Source of the DNA: an uncultured Bizionia sp.
Lineage (GTDB): Bacteria > Bacteroidota > Bacteroidia > Flavobacteriales > Flavobacteriaceae
Assembly: GCA_947496215.1 (NCBI GenBank)
Contig: CANMCF010000003.1
Coordinates: forward strand, 1-64,000
Direction: 5' to 3'
Length of the DNA stretch: 64,000 nt
The translations under genes and the position numbers were made by a program. Shown in pieces: positions 1 to 8,731 of this stretch (positions are counted from its first letter, which is position 1; each line of letters begins with the position of its first letter). The notes below the pieces were generated by a model. That model was not told where the DNA came from. It worked only from the letters and a program-made list of their open reading frames with translations, and ran no database searches.

Positions 1-957
1 AATGTCGTCATTCACATTTATGGTTTGCGTGACATTCATAGTATTTCCACACTCGTCCGTGACACTATAGGTCCTTACGATCTCGATTGGACACGTCCCA
101 TTTGCAGTTTCAGATACGAATGCAACCACAGGTACCGAGCAGTTGTCGACTGCATCGGTAACCACGTTGACATCCTCAGTAGGAACATCCTCCAAACATT
201 GAAAGCTCAAGGTGGGTGGATTGCTTGCCGTTGGAACAATGTCGTCATTCACATTTATGGTTTGCGTGACATTCATAGTATTTCCACACTCGTCCGTGAC
301 ACTATAGGTCCTTATGATCTCGATTGGGCAAGTCGTACCATTTACCGTCTCCTCCACGAATGCTACCACAGGAACCGAGCAGTTGTCGGCTGCATCGGTA
401 ACCACATTGACGTCCTCTGCTGGAACGTCCTCCAAACATTGAAAGCTCAAGGTTGGTGGATTGCTTGCCGTCGGGGCAATGTCATCCACCACATTGATTG
501 TTTGCGTCACATTCATCGTGTTACCGCACTCGTCCGTGACACTATAGGTCCTTATGATCTCGATTGGGCAAGTCGTACCACTTACCGTCTCCTCCACGAA
601 TGCTACCACAGGAACGGAGCAGTTGTCTGCCGCATCGGTAACCACATTGACATCCTCTGCTGGAACGTCCTCCAAACATTGAAAGCTCAAGGTTGGTGGA
701 TTGCTTGCCGTCGGGACAATGTCATCCATCACGTTAATGGTTTGTGTTACATTTATCGTATTATCACATGCATCCGTGACACTGTAAGTCCTTATTATCT
801 CGATTGGACATGCCGTACCATTTACAGTTTCCTCTACAAATGCAACCACTGGTATCGAACAATTGTCTGCTTCATCTGTAACCACATTGGGATCCTCTGT
901 AGGGACATCCACCAAGCATTGCACATTCAAGGTTGGTGGATCTGTTGCCGTTGGTAA
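1..957 (-). repeat. Four tandem ~240-bp repeats encoding HYR-like domains
   Basis: The unit boundary AATGTCGTCA/AATGTCATCC recurs at 1, 238, 478 and 718, giving periods of 237, 240 and 240 bp. The 237-bp unit lacks one Thr codon in the NG(T)TCPIEI block. The units starting at 238 and 478 are nearly identical in DNA, including silent sites, while the unit starting at 718 is more diverged. This pattern suggests recent unit duplication or gene conversion. The array continues beyond the left edge. Confidence 0.9.
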
Positions 958-2745
958 AGTGGTATCTACTATTGTAATCGTTTGAACGTAATCTGCTATT
1001 GTTACCCCGCATGCATCCGTGAAATTCCAAGTGTTTTCATATGTACCTGCACTAGGACACGCTGGATCAGGAACAAACGGACCAGAGATCTCATTCAGAA
1101 CAAAAGTACACTTATCTGGTATTGGGAACAATGCTTGAGCAGCTGCAATACCAGCAGCATCTTCACAACTCAGCGTCACATCCAAATCGTTGGGCTGTGT
1201 AGCCCACCCAACAGTAGGTTGGTTTATGTTAATTAACACAGGTGTACTTATACAGGTGTCAGGGTCTATGGTGCTGATAGATATTAATGGGTCGTTGGGG
1301 TTGGTTTCGCCATTGAATGATGCTTCAAACACAATTTCAAAGTCCAAATCACAATCTGTCTCCAAAAAATAACATTCATCATTTATCATGAATTCTATTC
1401 CTATGTCCAATGCTGGATCACCTACATCCAAAACACCATCTGCAACATTGAACACCAATACATTAGTTGCAGCATCATACGTGTGAGTAATCCCTGGAGG
1501 TAGCGTTGCTGGCGTAACGAATGTTATTTGTGGTGGTAGTGTAGACGATAAGGATACATTAATGGCATTGTCATTACCTGCGTTTTCAAAATTGAAATTA
1601 AAACCAACCACATCCCCCGGATCCGCAGGATTATTCCCACTTACCTGTGTAATGAGCATTGGATCTAGGTTTGGACGATATACTTCTACCGCCAATCCCA
1701 ATAGATACATACCATAGGTTTCAGCATTAGATGTTATCTTCAATGTTGTTGCAGTACTTGTATTGTCCAAAATAGTATTACCAGGATTGTTCAACTCGAA
1801 TACTGCAGCATCAAAACCCAATGTATTCGTACTAGCTGGGTTTCTATCCAAGAAATCATTGGGACCGACAGTTATCCTACTATTGAAAAAATTGGTATTG
1901 GCCCTGAGTGGAGCCACCAAATCCACAAAATTACCAGCTACATCCATTATTTGCAAATTATCTCCTTGTAGAGTTCTATCCCCTTCCAGAGCACCAAATA
2001 TGACATCTCCATCTACTGGTCCAGCCGGAACGGTAACGAAGCCGTTGAAATCTATATCTACCTCTGAATTTCCTCCAAATGCTTGGATGTGCGCATAACC
2101 ATCAAAAAGCGTTATGTTTTTTGCCGGTAGCTCTGGGCTTTCATATATAAATACGATTTGCCATCCCCCAGATGCTCCCGTGTTACCTACATTTCCTTGT
2201 GCAGCTTCCACATTTGCAATTTGATAGGTTCCATATATGTTATTCCCCAAAGCCGTGACTTCAGCGGTAAGATCCTTAAAACAAACATACGGTCTGTTAT
2301 TCAATATGCCGTTGGTACCGTCATAAATAACATCGTCTGCCGTCATAGTCGTATAGTTGACCTCTCCAGGCAACATCAGTTTTATTTCATTGAAATTCCA
2401 GTTTGTGATAACGTCACCTTCCGTTGCTGCAGACCAATACAAGAAAGCTCTTAAAACAGATATGCAAGGTGCTGTAACATTAGGATTTATGAAATTAGCA
2501 CTGCTCGAATTAAATGTGGTTGGATCATTGTCTATATCGACAAAGATACTTGGTGCATCGTGATTGTCTCCTTGATCATCGTATGGTAAAGTAGCATCTC
2601 GAGATAGCATATTATTGGCTATCATAGTGACTCCTCCTTCTAAAGAGCGACTAAAACGTTCTGTGAATGGTGTTTGTACTTGAGCATATCCAATACCACA
2701 AACTAGTATAATCAAACACCCGAGGGCAAGCGTTTTTTTATTCAT
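1..2745 (-). CDS. Secreted adhesin-like protein with HYR-like repeats (3' end outside window)
   Basis: The reading frame starts at the ATG at 2745 and stays open to the left edge, so the C-terminus is missing. Residues 1-21 are a signal peptide (MNKKT, hydrophobic core, cut near GYA-Q). Residues ~22-365 form a large N-terminal module of the type often found at the head of flavobacterial surface proteins. Residues ~365-480 resemble a DUF11 domain (PADPGDVVGFNF... NAGNDNAINVSL). From residue ~595 there are four HYR-like repeats of 79-80 residues, each with a QCLEDVP, a DNCSVPVVAFV, a CPIEIIRTYSVTD and a NVTQTI block; conserved Cys pairs suggest disulfides. Such proteins usually end in a gliding-motility/T9SS sorting domain, but that part is off-window. 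Likely role: exported, cell-surface or gliding-associated protein. The repeat family is recognised; the overall function is not known. Confidence 0.85.
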   Translation of the reverse strand, partial: MNKKTLALGCLIILVCGIGYAQVQTPFTERFSRSLEGGVTMIANNMLSRDATLPYDDQGDNHDAPSIFVDIDNDPTTFNSSSANFINPNVTAPCISVLRAFLYWSAATEGDVITNWNFNEIKLMLPGEVNYTTMTADDVIYDGTNGILNNRPYVCFKDLTAEVTALGNNIYGTYQIANVEAAQGNVGNTGASGGWQIVFIYESPELPAKNITLFDGYAHIQAFGGNSEVDIDFNGFVTVPAGPVDGDVIFGALEGDRTLQGDNLQIMDVAGNFVDLVAPLRANTNFFNSRITVGPNDFLDRNPASTNTLGFDAAVFELNNPGNTILDNTSTATTLKITSNAETYGMYLLGLAVEVYRPNLDPMLITQVSGNNPADPGDVVGFNFNFENAGNDNAINVSLSSTLPPQITFVTPATLPPGITHTYDAATNVLVFNVADGVLDVGDPALDIGIEFMINDECYFLETDCDLDFEIVFEASFNGETNPNDPLISISTIDPDTCISTPVLININQPTVGWATQPNDLDVTLSCEDAAGIAAAQALFPIPDKCTFVLNEISGPFVPDPACPSAGTYENTWNFTDACGVTIADYVQTITIVDTTLPTATDPPTLNVQCLVDVPTEDPNVVTDEADNCSIPVVAFVEETVNGTACPIEIIRTYSVTDACDNTINVTQTINVMDDIVPTASNPPTLSFQCLEDVPAEDVNVVTDAADNCSVPVVAFVEETVSGTTCPIEIIRTYSVTDECGNTMNVTQTINVVDDIAPTASNPPTLSFQCLEDVPAEDVNVVTDAADNCSVPVVAFVEETVNGTTCPIEIIRTYSVTDECGNTMNVTQTINVNDDIVPTASNPPTLSFQCLEDVPTEDVNVVTDAVDNCSVPVVAFVSETANGTCPIEIVRTYSVTDECGNTMNVTQTINVNDDI

Positions 2746-3238
2746 GAACTCTTATTTTAGATTAGAATGTTAATTAACTTGTATTAAATAAAAATACCCC
2801 AAAACAAAATCACGCAAAAATATTTATGGTTACACAATTGGCTGAAAACAGATACAATAGAAAGCGTACTCTATTGAAAAAAATCTATTCCATCCAGCAA
2901 AGTACATAAAGCCAAAGGGATTCATTTTCACTAATTAAAAATATCATCTTAACAATTGAAAGACAGTATTTTATCGTTAAAGAGTTAAAAAAATTGTTAA
3001 AAACCAACAATCAAATGAAAATGCATTGTTTTTCTCATAAATAATCATAAATAAATCAACAAATTTTCATTAAACAACTATTTTACAATAATATACGAAA
3101 TTAGAACTCCTTTAGATTACATCGTATTGAAACAAAAACCACCTTGTCCTAATGAAGAGTTATTCTAGTTGTAGATAATTCAATAAATCACCTATGGGAG
3201 CTGCTTCTTCCAAAATACACTTCAACTGATTAAACAAG
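2746..3238. other. Gene-free AT-rich region upstream of the adhesin-like gene
   Basis: I see no coding region here. On the minus strand, TATTTTTG (plus-strand 2815-2822) matches the Bacteroidota -7 box TAnnTTTG about 70 bases before the ATG at 2745. The nearest upstream TTG is only 12 bases away, so it is a weak promoter candidate. The rest is AT-rich with no clear repeats. Confidence 0.4.
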
Positions 3239-3268
3239 AAAAGGCGATTCATTCAAGAATCGCCTTTT
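3239..3268 (-). terminator. Rho-independent terminator after aroQ
   Basis: A perfect 12-bp stem (AAAAGGCGATTC / GAATCGCCTTTT) encloses a 6-base loop. It lies 29 bases past the aroQ stop and reads into a short T-rich stretch on the minus strand. The symmetric A/T flanks could also let it work in the other direction. Confidence 0.8.
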
Positions 3269-3297
3269 CATATTTCTAAAATTATTTTTCTCTACAT

Positions 3298-3714
3298 CTA
3301 TAAAAAACTCTGTATGGCCAACTCATAGCTCTGCAAACCAAACCCCAGCACAACACCTTTCGCGTTCGGAGATATATAAGATTGATGCCTAAACTCCTCT
3401 CGAGAAAAAGTATTGGAAATGTGTACTTCGACCACAGGTGTTTCGATTGCCTTTACAGCATCCCCAATCCCTACGGAGGTGTGCGTGTATGCAGCAGCAT
3501 TTAGAATAATGCCGTCATGACCAAAACCAACTTCATGCAACTTGTCTATGATCTCTCCTTCGATGTTGGATTGAAAATAGTCCAAATCCACACTAGGGTA
3601 TTTCTCCTTTACAGTATCGAAGAATTCTGTAAACGTCAGGCTACCATAGATGTTTGGTTCACGCTTCCCCAACAAATTCAAGTTGGGCCCATTAATTATG
3701 ATTAGTTTTCGCAT
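3298..3714 (-). CDS. aroQ: 3-dehydroquinate dehydratase, type II
   Basis: The 138-residue protein has the usual length of type II dehydroquinases, which dehydrate 3-dehydroquinate to 3-dehydroshikimate in the shikimate pathway (cytoplasmic dodecamer in known members). Visible signatures are the N-terminal INGPNLNLLGKREPNIYG block with Arg18 and Tyr23 on the flexible active-site lid, the substrate-binding ILNAAAYTHTSVGIGDA segment (residues 70-86), the catalytic-His segment VVEVHISN (His98) and the REEFRHQS segment that follows. The ATG at 3714 gives the canonical N-terminus. The gene stands alone and ends in a strong terminator. Assignment is secure. Confidence 0.97.
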   Translation of the reverse strand: MRKLIIINGPNLNLLGKREPNIYGSLTFTEFFDTVKEKYPSVDLDYFQSNIEGEIIDKLHEVGFGHDGIILNAAAYTHTSVGIGDAVKAIETPVVEVHISNTFSREEFRHQSYISPNAKGVVLGFGLQSYELAIQSFL

Positions 3715-3845
3715 AGATACAAAAATACAAAAGTTATCACATAAAAATCATATTGTTTCTCTTCTATAAGGTTGAAAAATAAATAATTTCAACAATTACG
3801 CATTCAACTTAAAATCATATATTTATGATAAACCTACCAAAAGTC

Positions 3846-5582
3846 ATGAAAAAAAAATCCTTCATTTTCGTTTTATTTGCTTCCTCTTTATTTAGTTTTT
3901 CCCAGGTAACATTTACAAATTCCAATCCATCATAGGTAAACTCTTCATTAACCAGTGGCGTTGCCATAGGTGTAAGTGACATGAATGCAGATGGATTGGA
4001 CGACATTGTCAGGCTATCCAATACGAATAGTCTAGAAATAGAATATCAAACGGCCAATGGTTCGTTTACACGTTATGACTACGGCTCCATTGGAGGTAGT
4101 TCCTGGGGATTGTGTGTCGCAGATGTAGATGCCAATGGCTACAATGACATCTTTACAGGTGGAGCATACAACGATCTGGAGTTGATTACGGCAAACAATG
4201 GTGGCAGCACCTATGCCTCAAGTACGCTTGGAGGAGCAAGTATCTTTGTACAAAATTTAAATTTCGTGGACATTGACAACAAGGGAATGATAGATATTTT
4301 TGCTTGTCATGATGATGGGATTTCTTCCCCATACAAAAATACAAACAATGGCACCATGACCTATGACTTGTCTTTAATAAATGCCCAGTCAACAATACCT
4401 TCTGACAATTCCGGAAACTACGGTAGCATTTGGACAGATTATGACAATGATGGAGATCAAGATCTATACATTTCGAAGTGTAGATTGGGGGTCTCCGACA
4501 ATATGGATGGAAGACGCGTCAACCTACTTTTTCAAAATGATGGAAATGGGAACTATAATGATGTAACTTCTGCTGCTGGATTAGTTCCTTTGGCTCAATC
4601 TTGGGCAGCCAACTTTGAAGATATCGACAATGATGGAGATTTGGACTGTTTCATAATAAACCATGACATTACAAGTACATTATATGTAAACAATGGCAAC
4701 GGAACCTTCACAGATATCACTTCGAGTTCTGGCATTGCCACGGAATTGGAGAATATAGGTCTCGGCATTCAAGTAATGATGGAAGATTTCGACAATGACA
4801 CCTACATCGACTTATTCATAACCACGCGTAGTAGTGATCATTACCTATTTAAAAACAATGGAAACAATACTTTTTCTACTATGCCAAACCCTTTTCCTTC
4901 GGGTGGTCTGACAATACAAAGTGGGGCTACTGGAGATTTGAACAATGATGGTTTAATAGATGTGATAGCTGGCTTTGCAACAGGTTTCAACACCCCATCA
5001 TTCAACCCCGACATCTTATTCTTAAATGATGGAAATGCAAATAATTACAACTGGAGTGAAATAAGGTTGCAAGGAGGTCCTAGCAACATAAATGGCATTG
5101 GAGCCAGAATAGAGTTGCATTATGGAAATGATTTGATGCAAATAAGGGAAGTCCGTTCCGGAGAAAGTTATGGCACTATGAACTCTTTGTTGACTCATTT
5201 TGGATTGGGAGCAGAAACATCCATTACGAAAATCATAGTAAAATGGCCTTCTGGAAATATTGATGAATTGACGAATCCTGCCATAAATCAATCACATCTA
5301 ATCATCGAAGGCATGACTTTGAATGTCTCTGAATTCAATTCTACACAATTTGCAATCTATCCAAATCCAACAACAGGCATCATCTCCATAAAGACCATAA
5401 AAGGGACAAACGTAGTTTTGTCAAAATTATATGACATACTGGGAAAACGAATTGAAATACCTTTTTCTTCAGAAGACGATGTCATCAAGGCTGACTTGTC
5501 AAACTTGGAAAACGGAATATACCTCATGCATATGGAAGATGGTGTAAATAATCGCCATATCCATAAAATAGTCAAAAAGTAG
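3846..5582 (+). pseudogene. CRTAC1-like FG-GAP/ASPIC-UnbV T9SS protein interrupted by in-frame TAG
   Basis: An ATG at 3846 opens a classic signal peptide (MKKKSFIFVLFASSLFSFSQ). After codon 29 an amber codon at 3933-3935 interrupts the frame, and the same frame continues unbroken to 5582. Across the stop the sequence reads like one protein (VTFTNSNPS*VNSSLTSGVAIGVSDMNADGLDD), as in secreted FG-GAP/VCBS proteins. Downstream are repeated calcium-binding-type DxDxDGxxD blocks (DYDNDGDQD, DIDNDGDLD, DLNNDGLID), an ASPIC/UnbV domain (YGTMNSLLTHFGLG, IIVKWPSG) and a T9SS type A sorting domain (FAIYPNPTTG ... IHKIVKK). Translation could restart at ATG 3981, but that product would lack the signal peptide. 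Either a nonsense mutation or a sequence error explains it; all domains after the stop are intact. Confidence 0.8.
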
Positions 5583-5613
5583 AATCTCTAACAAACACCA
5601 AACTCCTTAAAAT

Positions 5614-5645
5614 AAAAAAAGATCCAATTAAAATTGGATCTTTTT
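5614..5645. terminator. Bidirectional terminator between convergent genes
   Basis: GATCCAATT and AATTGGATC pair around a two-base AA gap (in practice a shorter stem with a 4-base loop), flanked by seven A on one side and five T on the other. It sits between the FG-GAP gene (+) and murA (-), so it can end both transcripts. Confidence 0.85.
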
Positions 5646-5668
5646 ATTTTGTTCAGGTCATAAATGGA

Positions 5669-6979
5669 TTATACTGTACGCTCAATTTTTGCTCCTATGG
5701 CTTGCAAGCGTTCAACAATATGTTCGTAACCTCTATCTATTTGTTCTATATTATGAATCGTAGATGTTCCTTTCGCAGACAAAGCAGCGATCAACAATGA
5801 AATACCAGCTCTTATGTCTGGAGAGACCATTGTAGTGGATTTTAATTGTGACTTAAAGTCATGTCCCATTACCGTTGCCCTATGTGGATCACAAAGAATG
5901 ATCTTTGCCCCCATATCTATCAATTTATCAACAAAGAACAAACGGCTTTCAAACATTTTTTGATGTACCAATACTTCTCCTCTAGCTTGCGTAGCTACTA
6001 CCAATACTATACTTAATAAATCTGGTGTAAACCCTGGCCAAGGTGCATCTGCAATCGTAAGGATAGATCCATCTATGTAGTTTTGAATCTCGTACCCATC
6101 ATTATGCTCGGGAATATATATGTCATCACCTCTTTTTTCCAAGGTAATTCCTAGCTTCGCGAATACATTTGGAATTTGGCCCAAGTCATCCCAGCTTACA
6201 TTTTTTATGGTTAACTCACTCTTTGTCATTGCAGCCAAACCTATCCAACTTCCTATTTCAATCATGTCTGGAAGCATTCTATGCTCAGTGCCTCCCAAGC
6301 TATCAACTCCTTCTATGGTCAACAAGTTTGATCCAACTCCAGAGATCTTGGCTCCCATCCTATTGAGCATTTTACAAAGTTGTTGCAAATAAGGTTCGCA
6401 AGCTGCATTGTATATTGTTGTTGTACCTTCAGCCAAAACAGCAGCCATAACTATATTTGCCGTTCCAGTCACTGAAGCTTCATCCAAAAGCATATCTGCT
6501 CCCTTTAACTTTTCAGCTTCAACACCATAAAAATAATCTTCTCTATTGTATCTGAACTTTGCCCCTAGGTTTATAAAGCCCTCAAAGTGCGTATCCAGTC
6601 TACGGCGTCCAATCTTATCTCCTCCAGGTTTTGGTATGTAACCTTTCCCAAAACGTGACAGAAGTGGTCCAACTATCATTATGGATCCTCTTAACCCTTT
6701 TCCTTCTTCCTTGAATTTTGCTGATTCCAGATAACTCAGATCTATGTCATCGGCTTGAAAGGAATAAGACCCTTTTCCTAGCTTGTTGACCTTCACTCCC
6801 AAATTCCCCAAAAGGACAATTAATTTGTTGATGTCAATAATATCTGGAATATTTTTTATTGTAACAATCTCTGAAGTCAAGAGTACAGCACATAGGATTT
6901 GCAATGCTTCATTCTTTGCCCCTTGAGGTTGAATTTCACCCTTTAATTGGTGTCCTCCTTCAATTTTAAAAGTTCCCAT
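5669..6979 (-). CDS. murA: UDP-N-acetylglucosamine 1-carboxyvinyltransferase (Cys-to-Asp variant)
   Basis: This 436-residue cytoplasmic enzyme transfers the enolpyruvyl group of PEP to UDP-GlcNAc, the first committed step of peptidoglycan synthesis. It shows the EPSP-synthase fold signatures: GAKNEALQ near residue 20, the lid loop PKPGGDKIGRRRLD (residues 117-129), RAGISLLIAAL near the C-terminus, and an N-terminal GGHQLKGEIQPQGAKN block. In the lid loop the position that is Cys115 in E. coli (PGGCTIG) is Asp121 here. That substitution is known from other bacteria to keep activity while preventing fosfomycin alkylation. The gene follows the DUF4290 gene by 8 bases, so the two are probably co-transcribed. 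Confidence 0.97.
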   Translation of the reverse strand: MGTFKIEGGHQLKGEIQPQGAKNEALQILCAVLLTSEIVTIKNIPDIIDINKLIVLLGNLGVKVNKLGKGSYSFQADDIDLSYLESAKFKEEGKGLRGSIMIVGPLLSRFGKGYIPKPGGDKIGRRRLDTHFEGFINLGAKFRYNREDYFYGVEAEKLKGADMLLDEASVTGTANIVMAAVLAEGTTTIYNAACEPYLQQLCKMLNRMGAKISGVGSNLLTIEGVDSLGGTEHRMLPDMIEIGSWIGLAAMTKSELTIKNVSWDDLGQIPNVFAKLGITLEKRGDDIYIPEHNDGYEIQNYIDGSILTIADAPWPGFTPDLLSIVLVVATQARGEVLVHQKMFESRLFFVDKLIDMGAKIILCDPHRATVMGHDFKSQLKSTTMVSPDIRAGISLLIAALSAKGTSTIHNIEQIDRGYEHIVERLQAIGAKIERTV

Positions 6980-6987
6980 AAACTAGT

Positions 6988-7656
6988 TTAGTAGCGTTTT
7001 TTGTTACGGTTGGAGTTGTTGTTGTTGTTGTTCTTTTTGTGCTGTCCCTTCTTGTTATTGGAATTGGAGTACTTTTTCTTAGCATTGCTTCGTAACAGAC
7101 TCCCAACATCTCTAAGTTCTTCCTCAGAATCTTTTAAATTTATCTTACCACTGGATAGTTCATACAAATGGTCAAAAATCACACCATCCTCAACGGTATC
7201 CTTGTTCCAGTTAAGAAAGCATTTCTTCATATGATTGGCAATGGTATAGGTCAAAGCCTCTTTCATCTCTCCTTCTTCCCATGTTATTGCAACATCTATC
7301 ATTGTCTTTATGTTATTCCCATAAAAACGGTACTTAGGAAAATTTTGTGGGTATTCCAAAACCTCCGGTCTTTCTTCCAAAGCTTCCTTGGAAGGTTTTT
7401 CGAAAGGAGAATCTGCATCCAACTCGAAGTTGGCCATTATGAACAGTTGATCCCAGAGCTTGTGTTGAAAATCTGGAACGTCTCTTAGATGCGGCTGCAA
7501 GTTACCCATTACTGCAATAATTGCTTTCGCTACTTTATTACGTTCTTCCTTAGTTTCTCGTGTCTTGGCAAAGCTCACCATTTTTTGAACGTGTCTTCCA
7601 TATTCTGGAATGATCAAATGTTCACGTTCGGTATTGTATTCTATGTCGTATATCAA
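6988..7656 (-). CDS. DUF4290 domain-containing protein
   Basis: The 222-residue protein starts MIYDIEYNTEREHLIIPEYG, the characteristic opening of DUF4290, a family confined to Bacteroidota. It is predicted to be soluble and helical, with no signal peptide or membrane segment. The last ~30 residues are a low-complexity Asn/Lys/Ser tail (a run of Asn encoded by a GTT-type trinucleotide repeat on the plus strand at about 7012-7032), probably disordered and positively charged. It is directly upstream of murA, as commonly seen in this group, which hints at a link to envelope growth, but no function is established. Confidence 0.9.
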   Translation of the reverse strand: MIYDIEYNTEREHLIIPEYGRHVQKMVSFAKTRETKEERNKVAKAIIAVMGNLQPHLRDVPDFQHKLWDQLFIMANFELDADSPFEKPSKEALEERPEVLEYPQNFPKYRFYGNNIKTMIDVAITWEEGEMKEALTYTIANHMKKCFLNWNKDTVEDGVIFDHLYELSSGKINLKDSEEELRDVGSLLRSNAKKKYSNSNNKKGQHKKNNNNNNSNRNKKRY

Positions 7657-7802
7657 AATAAAATGTGTAGAATTAATATCTCTTGCATTGAAGTTTCCAT
7701 GCTAGCGCAAAATACAAAAAATTGTTCATAGTTGTTGTTAATCTATAATTATTAACACATAATCTATCAATTAAAAAAGAAAAAAACTAAAAAAGCGCAG
7801 TA

Positions 7803-8096
7803 TCAAAGGGAAATAACTCCTTCTACTTCTTCTGTGACCTTCAAATATTTTTCAATAACTGCATCCGGGTCTTTCATCAATACATTGATGGATACACTGG
7901 TATATTTTCCATTGCTGGATTCTTTTGTATTGATGACAGCCCCCATATTGTCGAATATGTTTTCAACTTGAGTAACTTTGAGTCCGCTGGATTTAACTAT
8001 GAATTTATACAAATACTCGGAAGGCCAAGAGGATGTCTCATACAATTGCTCTCTCAGTTTATTATAAAATGCCTTGGGATCTTGTTGCTTACTCAT
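7803..8096 (-). CDS. DUF493 (YbeD-like) family protein
   Basis: The 97-residue protein matches the small alpha/beta DUF493 family: FYNKLREQL, WPSEYLYKFIVK, a central SSNGKYTSVSINVLM strand pair, and DPDAVIEKYLKVTEEVEGVISL at the end. Members have an ACT-like fold and are thought to have a regulatory role; the exact function is unknown. It is transcribed divergently from the P-loop gene at 8180 and probably has its own promoter at 8115-8122. Confidence 0.88.
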   Translation of the reverse strand: MSKQQDPKAFYNKLREQLYETSSWPSEYLYKFIVKSSGLKVTQVENIFDNMGAVINTKESSNGKYTSVSINVLMKDPDAVIEKYLKVTEEVEGVISL

Positions 8097-8114
8097 ATAC
8101 TTTTAAATAAGGTG

Positions 8115-8122
8115 CAAATATA
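8115..8122 (-). promoter_or_regulatory. Putative -7 box of the DUF493 gene
   Basis: On the minus strand TATATTTG fits the Bacteroidota consensus TAnnTTTG and lies about 19 bases before the ATG at 8096. No good TTG is seen at the -33 position. Confidence 0.35.
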
Positions 8123-8179
8123 GTATTTACTTTGAATTTTTTTTATATCATTTAAATTACGAATTTTACATCCAAAATC

Positions 8180-8731
8180 TTGCCAAAATTGAATACGAAA
8201 AAAATTGTCATAACAGGAGGGCCTGGAACAGGGAAATCATCAATAATCAACGAATTGATAAAAAGGGGCTACACTTGCTACGAGGAAGTCTCCCGCCAAA
8301 TTACACTCGAAGCACGTAAGGAAGGGATAGAACAACTATTCCTAACCAAACCACTACTGTTCAGCGAATTACTTCTCAAAAAGAGAACTCAACAATTTGC
8401 CAATGCAAAACATAGTGATAGCGAATTTGTATTCTTGGATCGTGGCATTCCAGACATTGTCGCCTATATGGATTATATTGGTGATGACTCCCCAAAACCC
8501 TTCATAGATGCCTGTAACATGCATATCTATGACCATGTATTCATTCTAGCACCTTGGCAAGAAATCTTCATCAGTGACAATGAACGCTATGAAAACTTTG
8601 ATCAAGCCGTGGAAATTCACAAAAACTTGCTTGACACATACAAAAAGTATGACTATGAGCTAAGGGATGTGCCTTTTGGAAGCATCGAATCTCGTGCAGA
8701 TCACATCATAAATGTCGTAAAAGCGTTATAG
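8180..8731 (+). CDS. NadR-like P-loop ATPase (AAA_28 type)
   Basis: The 183-residue protein has a Walker A GGPGTGKSS at the N-terminus, followed by CYEEVSRQITLEARKEG and a FLDRGIPDIVAYM block with a DRG acid motif. This layout is typical of small NadR/ribosylnicotinamide-kinase-like P-loop proteins that phosphorylate small molecules; the substrate is unknown. No ATG is available before the P-loop, so TTG at 8180 (or TTG at 8189) is taken as start. Its TAG overlaps the GTG start of the RecQ gene by one base, so translation is coupled. A paralogue with the same architecture sits in the cobalamin cluster at 38573-39106. Confidence 0.8.
   Translation: MPKLNTKKIVITGGPGTGKSSIINELIKRGYTCYEEVSRQITLEARKEGIEQLFLTKPLLFSELLLKKRTQQFANAKHSDSEFVFLDRGIPDIVAYMDYIGDDSPKPFIDACNMHIYDHVFILAPWQEIFISDNERYENFDQAVEIHKNLLDTYKKYDYELRDVPFGSIESRADHIINVVKAL

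Noticed and set aside
25..957. 310-codon plus-strand frame rich in repeats
   Set aside because: It is the antisense shadow of the HYR-like repeats; the minus strand gives a signal peptide, known domains and a continuous frame.
3933..3935. TAG as a recoded codon (pyrrolysine or suppressor)
   Set aside because: No pyl genes or suppressor tRNA are seen and TAG is used as a normal stop for several other genes in the window.
3815..4021. 68-codon minus-strand frame over the start of the FG-GAP gene
   Set aside because: It overlaps the signal-peptide and first repeat of a much better plus-strand gene and has no recognisable features.
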